A stretch of DNA of 64,000 nucleotides from Coenobita brevimanus (taxonomy: Eukaryota; Arthropoda; Malacostraca; Decapoda; Coenobitidae), in NCBI GenBank assembly GCA_032717465.1, contig CM064732.1:19877242-19941241 (forward strand). The letters are read 5' to 3'. The notes below the pieces were generated by a model. It saw only the letters and a program-made list of their open reading frames with translations. It was not told the origin of the DNA and made no database searches. Shown here piece after piece: positions 55,439 to 64,000 of this stretch. Numbering within the stretch: the stretch's first letter is position 1; each line of letters begins with the position of its first letter. The translations under genes and the position numbers were made by a program.

Positions 55439-58400
55439 CTATCTATCTATATACCTAGGCTGCTTCCCCCAAGGAATGGGAGGTAGCCGAGACAGGACGA
55501 CACACTCCCCATTTACTCATCCATTCAAACACATTCATTCGCATCTTAGCCCCAAAGGGGAGAACGGACAGATCTTCACCGCACCACACCGCACAAGGGT
55601 CAACTGCGCAATGCAATCAGTGACATCCGCAGCAGGGCCCGACAGCAAAACTGGTTTACCGCTGCCACATCATAACAGACCCATCCCCTTACCCGCACCT
55701 GACCTGACTAGCTGATCAGACCAAATGCGGGAGAATATCCCCTCAGGGCTGCGTCATCACTTATTCATTCACAATTTCTCTCCATTTACTTCTGTCACGC
55801 ACAGCCACTCTTCCTTGCTCAACAGACATCCCTCTCGCATCCAGCGCTCTCTTCACACTGTCCATCCATCCTATTCGTGGTCTTCCTCTCAGCCTTACAC
55901 CTCTCACATCAGATCTAGTTATCTTTTTCACCAATCGTTCATTATCCATTCTCTCCATATGCCCAAACCATCGCAACACCCTCTGCTCAACTCTACCAGC
56001 CATCTCCCGAACAACTCCAGTTCTCCTTCGCACTTCATCATTTCGCACCTGATCCATACGCGTCACTCCACACATACTCCTCAGACACCTCATCTCCATT
56101 ACATTCAAACTTTTCCTCTCTGCTACACCCATATTCCATGTTTCAGCCCCATATAACGCAGTTGGTACCACAACACCCTCATACAGCCTTCTCTTTACAT
56201 CCATTCTAAGCGAACGACATTTAAACATTTTTTTCATTCCTCCCAGCACCTTTCCTACTTCATTTATTCTAAACTTCACTTCTGCATCTATTCTTCCATC
56301 CACAGCAACATGTGACCCTAGATATTTAAAACAATCTACCTCCTCAAGCAACTCACCATTCAAAACTATATTCATCCCCCTACCATCTATCAACCTCGTA
56401 CACTTCATCACTTTACTCTTATTCTCATTTACTTTCAATTTCCTCCTTTCACACACCCTTCCAAACTCCTCTACCAACTGTCTCAATCTCTCCTCTGAAT
56501 CAGTCACCAGTGCAGTATCATCTGCAAACAGCAGCTGCTTCAGATTCCACTCTCCACCATCAACATTCACCAGACTCAGACCTCCACCTAAAACTCTTGC
56601 ATTCACCTCCCTTACAACACCATCCATGTAAATATTAAACAACCAAGGTGACATCACACATCCCTGTCGCAGCCCCACTCTCACGGGAAACCAATCACTC
56701 ACAGCATTTCCCACTCTTACACACGCTCTACTATTTACATAAAAACTTTTCACCCCTTTTAGTAACCTACCATCAAGTCCATACAATCTTAAAACAGTCC
56801 ACAAAGCCTCCCTATCAATTCTATCATACGCTTTCTCTAAATCCATAAATGCCCAAAACACATCCTTGCCTTTTGCTAAATACTTTTCACACACTTGTCT
56901 CACAGCAAACACCTGATCAACGCATCCCCTCCCTCTCCTAAAGCCACACTGCTCATCACCAATCACTCCCTCTGTACCCTCTCTAACTCTCATAATTAAC
57001 ACTCTACCATACACCTTACCTACAACACTCAACAGACTTATACCCCTAAAGCTAGTACATTCATACTTATCACCCTTACCTTTATACAACGGGACCACAC
57101 AAGCACTTGCCCAGTCAATTGGCACCATACCTTTCTCAAAGCACACATTCAACAATCTTACTAACCAGTCAACAATAGTCACTCCACCACCCTTCAGGCA
57201 TTCCACAGCACACCCATCCATACCTGCAGCTTTCCCTGTTTTCATCTCCTTTACTGCCTTCTCCACTTCCACCTTCGTGATCAAAGAATCATTCAACTCT
57301 CCCAACACATTTATTCCTTGCACCCTTCCATCCGCCCCAATCTCAGCCACTCTTTCCTCCTCTACATTTAACAATCTTTCAAAATACTCTGCCCATCTCT
57401 TCCTTACTGCATCCATCTCAATTAACATCCTTCCATCCTCTGCTTTTACTCGTTCTTCCTTCCCAGACTCTCCCTTTCGCACCCTTTTCACCTCCTTCCA
57501 AAACATTTTCTTATTCTGTTGAAAATTCTCTGTCAGCCGCCTACCCCACCCCTCATCTGCTGCCACTTTAGCATCACGCACAGCCCTTCTCGCTCTATTC
57601 CTCTTCTCCTTATACCTTTCATATGACATCTCATCCTTCCTCTGCAGCCACACTTCATATGCACGTCTCTTCTCAGCCACAGCCATACTTACTTCCTCGC
57701 ACCACCATTCACTTCCTTTTCTTACACCACCACCCACACGTCTCACACCACACACCTCTTCTGCATGCCCCACCACAGATTTCTTAAACAACTGCCATTC
57801 CTCCTCCACGCTGCCATTTTCCCGATCTTTCACTGCGTTCCACTCATCTTTCAATTTCTCCTGATACTCTATCTTTTTCTCTCTTTTATCCAACTCACTG
57901 ACTTTCAAAACCTCCCTGCCACACCTAACCCTCCTAGCTCTCACCCATCTCTTACCTACTCTTAACTTTCCCTCCACCAGGTAGTGGTCAGACATACCTC
58001 CACCCTCCCCTCTCAGAACTCTCACATCTAACAATCTTCCTATTACATTCCTAGACACAACCACATAGTCCATCAAAGCTCTATCAACAACCCTTCCACC
58101 CTCCTGTCTCACCCATGTATACTTATAAATATCTTTCTTCTCAAACAGCGTATTCCCAATCACCATCTCTCGCTCAGCACACATCGCTATCATTCGTTCC
58201 CCATTTTCATTTCTTCCAGGCACACCATGCATACCAACTACGCCTTCAACTGCTACATTTCCCACTCTAGCATTCAAATCTCCCATCATTACCACATTCA
58301 CATTCGCTCCAAAACTCTGCAGACACTCATCAACATCATTCCAGAAAGACTCCCTCTCTTCTTCATCCTTTTCACTACCAGGCCCATATGCACTCACAAA

Positions 58401-58934
58401 CACCCACAACTCACGTTCAAATTTCGCTTTCACCCACATCAGTCTCGATGACACCTCCTTCCATTCAATCACACATTGCTGTACTTCCGGACTCACTAAC
58501 AAGGCCACACCTTCTCTTGCCCTTCCTCTATCAACACCTGACAATCTTCCATTCACACTTCCAAACATAGACTCCCCCTTCCCTTTCATCTTCGTTTCAC
58601 TCAAAGCTAACACATCCAACTTTCTTCTCACAAACATTCTCCCAATCTCCTCCCTTTTAGCCTCAATCGTACTACATCCACGCACATTCATAGACCCAAT
58701 CTTCAGGGTACGGGGATAACTCCATCCCCCATCCCTTTCTCTGGCCTGTCTCTTTTTAGGAACTAAAAAACAAAGGAGGGGGTCCCTAGTCCCCTCACCC
58801 CGCCCCTTTTAGTCGCCTTTTACGACACGCAGGGAATACGGTGGCAGTATTCTTCCTAACACAACCTGGCCGCAGAGTAGTAGTACCACCCCATAGTGCG
58901 GCCAGGTTTTGTCCCCCCCTGTGGCGGGGGGGAC
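55439..58934 (-). mobile_element. LINE-B copy 1, near full length
   Basis: A clean insertion into RTE-D on the opposite strand. The 11-bp target duplication AAAACATATAT is at 55428-55438 and 58935-58945. It has a TAGATA-type tail at the left edge and a GC-rich 5' leader with the inverted pair CCTGGCCGCA / TGCGGCCAGG (58865-58905 region). Confidence 0.93.
55761..58691 (-). CDS. LINE-B endonuclease/reverse transcriptase, intact
   Basis: A 976-codon uninterrupted ORF. APE-type endonuclease (~1-245): SETK (E32), GDLNARVG (137-144), LMDYVVV (D208) and SDHYL (234-238). The linker is a basic, probably helical region (250-400). RT: GKAAGMDGCAVECL (~486-499), PLYKGKGDKYECTSFRG, GFRRGRGCVDQVF, FMDLEKAYDRID (615-626), GCVMSPWLFNIYMDG (677-691) and the catalytic FADD (722-725). 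C-terminal: YGAETWNMG, LRWFGHMERMD and GRPRIGWMDS (936-945). The frame stays open upstream of this ATG to a TAA near 58815, and the endonuclease opening LKIGSMNVRG starts five codons before it, so the true start may be further 5' and not an AUG. All catalytic residues are present, so the protein could be active. Confidence 0.92.
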   Translation of the reverse strand: MNVRGCSTIEAKREEIGRMFVRRKLDVLALSETKMKGKGESMFGSVNGRLSGVDRGRAREGVALLVSPEVQQCVIEWKEVSSRLMWVKAKFERELWVFVSAYGPGSEKDEEERESFWNDVDECLQSFGANVNVVMMGDLNARVGNVAVEGVVGMHGVPGRNENGERMIAMCAEREMVIGNTLFEKKDIYKYTWVRQEGGRVVDRALMDYVVVSRNVIGRLLDVRVLRGEGGGMSDHYLVEGKLRVGKRWVRARRVRCGREVLKVSELDKREKKIEYQEKLKDEWNAVKDRENGSVEEEWQLFKKSVVGHAEEVCGVRRVGGGVRKGSEWWCEEVSMAVAEKRRAYEVWLQRKDEMSYERYKEKRNRARRAVRDAKVAADEGWGRRLTENFQQNKKMFWKEVKRVRKGESGKEERVKAEDGRMLIEMDAVRKRWAEYFERLLNVEEERVAEIGADGRVQGINVLGELNDSLITKVEVEKAVKEMKTGKAAGMDGCAVECLKGGGVTIVDWLVRLLNVCFEKGMVPIDWASACVVPLYKGKGDKYECTSFRGISLLSVVGKVYGRVLIMRVREGTEGVIGDEQCGFRRGRGCVDQVFAVRQVCEKYLAKGKDVFWAFMDLEKAYDRIDREALWTVLRLYGLDGRLLKGVKSFYVNSRACVRVGNAVSDWFPVRVGLRQGCVMSPWLFNIYMDGVVREVNARVLGGGLSLVNVDGGEWNLKQLLFADDTALVTDSEERLRQLVEEFGRVCERRKLKVNENKSKVMKCTRLIDGRGMNIVLNGELLEEVDCFKYLGSHVAVDGRIDAEVKFRINEVGKVLGGMKKMFKCRSLRMDVKRRLYEGVVVPTALYGAETWNMGVAERKSLNVMEMRCLRSMCGVTRMDQVRNDEVRRRTGVVREMAGRVEQRVLRWFGHMERMDNERLVKKITRSDVRGVRLRGRPRIGWMDSVKRALDARGMSVEQGRVAVRDRSKWREIVNE

Positions 58935-59884
58935 AAAACATATATAAAGAGGGAAATGCTACAGTTAAATTACATAAGGACTCAGAGAAAATTAAGCTTG
59001 AGAAGGGCGTGCGTCAGGGAGATACAATTTCACCAAAGTTATTTACAGCATGCCTATAAAGTATTTTCAGAAAGCTAGACTGGGAAAACAAAGGAGTAAA
59101 CATAGATGGAGAGAAGCTAAACCATTTAAGATTTGCAGATGACATTGTCCTAATCTCAGAGAAAGCAGAGACATTGCAAGAAATGTTAAATGACCTGAAC
59201 AGAGAAAGTCTCGAAGTAGGGCTAAAGGTGAACCAGAGTAAAACTAAAGTAATGTTTAATCCTCAAACACCAAAGAGCGTCATAAGAATAAGTGGAGAAA
59301 TTTTTGAAGAAGTTGAGGAGTACAATTACCTGGGACAAATACTAAAATTAACGAAAGATAATGATAGCGAAATAAAAAGACGCTTTACAATTGGATGGAA
59401 AGCTTTCGGTAAACAGAGAGACATTATGAAAAATAGTTTGCCAGTTTGTATGAAGCGAAAAGTATATGACGAATGTATAATTCCAGCTATGACGTATGGT
59501 TGTGAGACTTGGAAACTGACAAAATCAATGGAAAATAAATTAATTAGTTCTCAGAGAGCAATGGAAAGATCAATGTTGGGAGTATCTTTAAGAGACAGGA
59601 AAAGATCAACTTGGGTGAGACAGCAGACTAAAGTCAGATATTATAGAAGTTATAAAAGAACAGAAATGGAGGTGGGCAGGCCATGTAGCAAGAACAAGGG
59701 ATAATCGATGGAGCAAGAGGTTGACTGACTAGACACCAAGAGATGGTAAGCGCAGCAAAAAAAAAAAAAAAAGGCCAGACAGGAGGTGGAGAGATGAGAT
59801 AGAGAAATTTGCAGGGAAAACGTGGCAAAGATTGGCACAGTCAAGGATTTCATGGAGGCCTTTGTTCAGCAGTGGACTTGTAAA

Positions 59885-60091
<207 letters not shown>

Positions 60092-60092
<1 letters not shown>

Positions 60093-61002
60093 CATGTAAT
60101 AGGCTTCTACACTGAAAGTGTGGAACGCGTTCGAGAGAGCGAGCGAGCAAGTCAGGCAGTGCTGAATCTTGTCTCATGTGGCTCATCATCTTCCTCTGAT
60201 TTCCTGACATGAAAATACTAAAAAGAGCTTACTTGTTTACACCAAAAATATTCCCTCACACTTCCTAAAACCAATACTCTTGTATTAATTTTAGGTCTAG
60301 GGTTTGGAAGCTAGCAGGTTAATAATGATTTTGTTTTTCCACACTCAAAAAAATTGCTTTCACCAAATCTCTCGGTGCAGTCCGATTCGAATCAGAAATC
60401 AGAGTCAGAGTTTCTTTCGTCGATCAGGGTATTGTATTAATCTGACTTGGATTCAGTCAAAATTTTCCAAAAAATAAGGCCAAACAGAAGGTATTATTTG
60501 TTTTGAAAAGGCAACCACCTGGTTGCTCTCAGCAATCGTCGGAAAATACTACTCACGTAACCTTAGACCGTTACTACTGGCGCAGCCGGTTGTCATGCTA
60601 ATCTGCCTTATAAAAAATCGTTTTCTCAATTTACGGAAAAATTATTGGGAATTACTGGTTGTCTATGAAATGAAAATAATTGAAAATTTTTATGCGATTT
60701 CCAAATTGGTGTCTATCTTTCTTGTAACTTCAAAGTAGCTGAGATATCCAAGAAAGTTCAGTACTGTACTACAGTTTTCCTCCCAAGCCCTGCCCCCAAT
60801 TCTTGCTGATGAGAGAAGTCTTTCGCTCGGGTACATAGATGTCGGGGTCTAAAATGTGACTAAAATTGGTATTTTCGCTCGCTTCGCTCGCTCGAACAAT
60901 TATGTAAAGAAAAAATAGGGTTATACTTTAAAATGTAAAAAATAAATAAATAAAGCATGGTTTTAAAAATCAGAGTAGCGAGGTGAAGAAGTCACAGACA
61001 CC
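60092..61002. other. No gene recognised
   Basis: TTTCGCTCGCTTCGCTCGCT at about 60870 is a short GC-rich repeat. Otherwise AT-rich. Confidence 0.4.
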
Positions 61003-62260
61003 CTAGACTGGCTCGTGGAGGTGAGTGAGGAGAGTCTCTGCTACTCGTCTTGATGTGTTGTCACGGGAAGTGAGCAGAATGAAGAAATCACTGGTATACA
61101 CTGGGTGACCTGAGGCTTCAGAGAGCTCACGGATCGCTGAATTGATAGTCTTTGAGAGAGGGAGACCCGTTCTGTCAGATATTCCACGATGCTCCGAAAT
61201 CCTGGCGGTGAGAAGTCGTTTGGTTTGGCAGCTCTAAGAAGAAGAATTACATCTACTACCCTTGAATTTGTACATGAACGATGGCATCAGAGACTCTTGG
61301 ATACGGTCCTTGAGCTTGAAATGGTTGGACAACGTTGATGATGGCTTAAATACCACTTTCAGTGATACCTCTGGATAATATTCGGAGATAAATTTACCGA
61401 TGTTATTTGTTTTTATACAAAGGAGCGAGATCAATAAAAAGGAACTACAAAATAAACAAAAGCTTTAGGAACAGTCTGGGCCTGTAGGGGTGGGGACATT
61501 ATTTTGCTTAACATTTTTCTTAAATGTGCTGTAGTGAATTGCATAGGAAAACCGTATAACATGTTTCGTAAGTAATGCAATTCCAGGTGAAATTTTTTGT
61601 ACGATAAACTAATGTTTAATGCTCTAGTTGCCAAGGTGAATATCATGTTCCTTTTAAATTGCACGGGAATGTTGGAAGTAAATTTATTTGTCAAAACGGT
61701 GTTTGTAGGCTTACGATACACGGTGGTGTTAAAAGAATTACCCATTTTTTTAACAAGTATATCCAAAAATGGTAGTTTATTATTTTCCTTTGTGTCAGAC
61801 GTGAAGTGAATGTCGGGGTGTTTAGAGCTGAGGTAGTTTAAAAACTGGAAAACATGGTTAGGAGGAGCAAAAATGACAAAAAGTGTCGTCAACATAGCGT
61901 CTGTAAAATAAGGGTTTGAAATCAGGTAGACATTTTTCATCGACATTCATAGTAACAGAGATGCATTTGCAAGGGTCGGACCAAAGGGTTGCCCATTGCT
62001 ACTCCATCAGCTTGCTTGTCTACTTTATCATGAAATATGAATATCGAATTTTTAACAAGAGGAGATAGTAGTTTATGAAAGACATTCTGGGCCAAGTCAT
62101 GACTTTGTTACGCTCCTTGTATAGCTCTTCAGTGCAAATTTGTACTGTCTCGTTGAGGGGTATTTAGTGAATAGGGATTTAATATCAAAGAATGCCATGG
62201 TACACGTGTTGAATTTAAAGTTCGGTTGCTATTTTCTTTTGAAAGGAGAACAAATCTTTA
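61003..62260 (-). pseudogene. Penelope-like element RT and GIY-YIG remnant
   Basis: Minus strand, several frames. FFDIKSLFTKYPSTRQYKF (about 62190), ADGVAMGNPL (61986-62014), the RT catalytic YRRYVDDTF (61883-61894 for YVDD), HVFQFLNYLSSKHPDIHFTS, LPFLDILVKK and VYRKPTNTVLTNKF are all diagnostic of Penelope-like RT. Further down, FMYKFKGSRCNSS, RISEHRGISDRTGLPLSKTI and SAIRELSEASGHPV resemble the C-terminal GIY-YIG endonuclease. Frameshifts separate each block. Terminal repeats were not found. Confidence 0.8.
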
Positions 62261-64000
62261 ACTGTATATGCATTACAAGTGATTATGGCAAGAAAGGAGC
62301 GAGAAACTTTGCAAGGTTATATTTCACGATGCCTATCGCTGAGAGGATGAAGTGAAATGGGCAGTTCGCCTTGTGCATTTTATGTAGTTCGACTATAATA
62401 CCAGGACGTAATGTCAGGACTCCATATTATAATAATACAACTCATAGCATGATAGACAGATGTGGGAATCTGCATTATCATAATACAGTTCATAATAGAT
62501 GATGTAACAGATATGAACACCAGTCAAGGTATGGAAATGGGAAATGTGTCAGCAAGAGTTGATCAAAGGAAATGAGTCTGCGATTTCAGTGGGAAAGGAA
62601 ATGTGTCCGCATTTCTGTAAGGAATGCCAGACGTGCACTATGTCACCGGAAACGCTGCATACACACAGACACACACAAGATTCTAGAACAATCCTAAATG
62701 TACAGTACACGTGACACTAGCTCTCCTGTATAAGAAGGAAGGGATTAGAGAGTCAGAAAGGGGCTAGCCACAGAACCGAGAGGTTGTGGAGAGAGGAAGA
62801 GAGAAGTGGAGTCCAGCGAGAACTTAGTAAATTATGTTCCTGTGTAATACTTACACTGCTCAACTTAAACTTTTCCTTGAAGATAATAAACTACAATCAA
62901 GTCCCTGTATCCATCTTTAACTTCTCCTGTTTTCGACTATATGATAACTAAAATCAATCTCAAGATACCGCAGACAACCTGAGACCAAATGCTGCTTATA
63001 TAACTAATTATTTACATCCCAACTTGATATGGGTGTTCCGAGATAAGTGTTGATGATTAGTATCTTAAGGCTGACGATGGCTAGTGTAGAAAAAAAACGT
63101 TCCAAAGTTAAATGAAGAAGATCCCCATCGTAGCGCTGGTATTCAGCTTCCTTTATAGACTTCGCTTCCTAGCTGGGGAGAGTTTTGCTTCTGCAAATTT
63201 CTATCAATCTATCAGTCAATGTATCTATAGATAGATAGATAGACAGATATAAAACCGGTATAAGTAAGCTATTTATATTGGAATTCATCAGGGCAGGACA
63301 TTTGTTATGTTGAAGCTCATCAAGAAGGAGCTCTTCTTTTAATAATAGTGTTTATCAAGAAAAGACGTTTATACAATGAAGTTAGTGAAGGAGATTACTT
63401 CTGTAAACAATGAAAGTTATCTAAGATTTTTTTTTTTCTATATCGACGCTTACTAAGTAATCGGTTTTATAATTAAATATTTTTTCAAAGTGATCTTTTG
63501 CAAAGTAAGTTATTCTAACGAAAGGAAAGAGCTCTTTCAATATTTATATAGTCAAAGCATATAATGAAAATAAATTTTTCGGAAAACATTCTGTCAAGGA
63601 AATTTGTTATGACACAGAAGACAGTTTTTATTCTATAATTAAGCTTGCCAAGGGAATGTTATTTTACAATTACTCTTCTCATGGAAGGTGCTTTATTATC
63701 TCTCAGATCGAACTGCTTTTCATGTTGGCTTATTAGTAAAAATAGGTTTTTTCCTTTTCTGAATTTCATTTTCAGCCAACTATAGTTTATTTATTATGTA
63801 GACTGACCATGTATAAAGTATAATAACGTGCACATACTTTAAGAATCCCTCACAAGTTGTGTGAACTTGTCACGTATTGGCGTGAGCTGAATCATCATTC
63901 GCCATAAAGGTGACCAGTGACTGAGTCTATTAATCCTTGACGAGAAGTCCTTCCTTAGCTCTGTGTCAAGAATGCAGATTATGGATGGGTCATCATACTT
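62261..64000. other. No gene; direct repeat 62425-62510, GATA tract 63222-63246
   Basis: ATAATACARYTCATARnATGAT occurs twice at 62432 and 62480. 62600-62900 has a TATAAG and AATAAAC arrangement reminiscent of an LTR, but no second copy or internal region was seen. Confidence 0.4.

Larger units (their letters stand above)
54217..59880 (+). pseudogene. RTE-D reverse transcriptase, interrupted
   Basis: Part 1: NIGSDHRTVG (end of endonuclease), a Lys-rich linker with stops near 54538 and 54738, then 54737-55438 with RGKAPGEDGIVADLL, SNYRPISLLSVTYK, REQAGFRSGYSTTDH and LGFVDYEKAFDSVEH. Part 2: LEKGVRQGDTISPKLF, a stop at 59057, RFADDIVLISEKAE (catalytic), LKVNQSKTKVMFN, YNYLGQILKL, MTYGCETWKL, then a frameshift near 59635 to KEQKWRWAGHVARTRDNRW. 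An expanded A-run (59756-59772) sits within the codons for Arg-Ser-Lys-Lys. The motifs match the RTE clade. Confidence 0.85.

Noticed and set aside
62600..62960. Possible solo LTR (TATAAG, AATAAAC)
   Set aside because: No paired LTR, clear TG/CA boundaries or target duplication could be found.

Overview
This window looks like eukaryotic, non-coding, repeat-dominated DNA. The density of (AT)n, (CA)n, (GA)n and (GAT)n microsatellites and the mix of LINE, Ty3/gypsy, Penelope-like, mariner, hAT and TTAA-flanked elements suggest an arthropod, most probably a decapod crustacean. That assignment is an inference from repeat style, not from a marker gene. I find no host protein gene, rRNA or tRNA gene that I can defend. 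Almost every coding signal belongs to a transposable element, and most are decayed. The labels LINE-A, -B, -C, RTE-D, CR1-E, GYP-1 and GYP-2 are local to this annotation.

Layout. 1-1336 is the 3' part of a Tigger/pogo transposase. 1618-2994 is LINE-C. 3665-9200 holds microsatellites, a dispersed repeat pair, a 285-bp foldback MITE (7761-8045) and two copies of a GTTTG-rich non-autonomous element, with a third copy at 13045-13355. 10337-11443 is a TTAA-associated piggyBac-like non-autonomous element carrying a 21-bp minisatellite. 13746-20505 is a decayed Ty3/gypsy element (GYP-1). 20780-25120 is a ~178-bp satellite array split by a hAT element (21871-25010, 8-bp target duplication), which is itself split by LINE-A copy 1.

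26318-32715 is a transposon nest bounded by two mariner ends. Inside are a CR1/L2-like LINE (CR1-E) split by a second piggyBac-like element (27880-28782), and LINE-A copy 2. 33592-35955 is LINE-B copy 2. A third TTAA-flanked element lies at 39744-40503 and LINE-A copy 3 at 40890-41960. 43596-44560 is an array of TGACCTTTGACC-type repeats.

48686-54122 is GYP-2, a young Gmr1-like Ty3/gypsy element with two nearly identical ~784-bp LTRs. Its single ORF has integrase upstream of reverse transcriptase, and the RT is cut off before its YxDD box. 54217-59932 is an RTE-type LINE (RTE-D) interrupted by LINE-B copy 1 (55439-58934), which has an intact 976-codon endonuclease/RT ORF and an 11-bp target duplication. 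61003-62260 is a Penelope-like element with GIY-YIG remains.

The genes do not form a pathway. The story is the order of insertions: satellite, then hAT, then LINE-A; mariner, then CR1-E, then piggyBac-like; RTE-D, then LINE-B; and an (AT)n tract, then GYP-2. The strongest candidates for something unusual are the truncated but recently mobile GYP-2, the three TTAA elements sharing subterminal palindromes, and the mariner with two coding-strand 3' ends facing outward.
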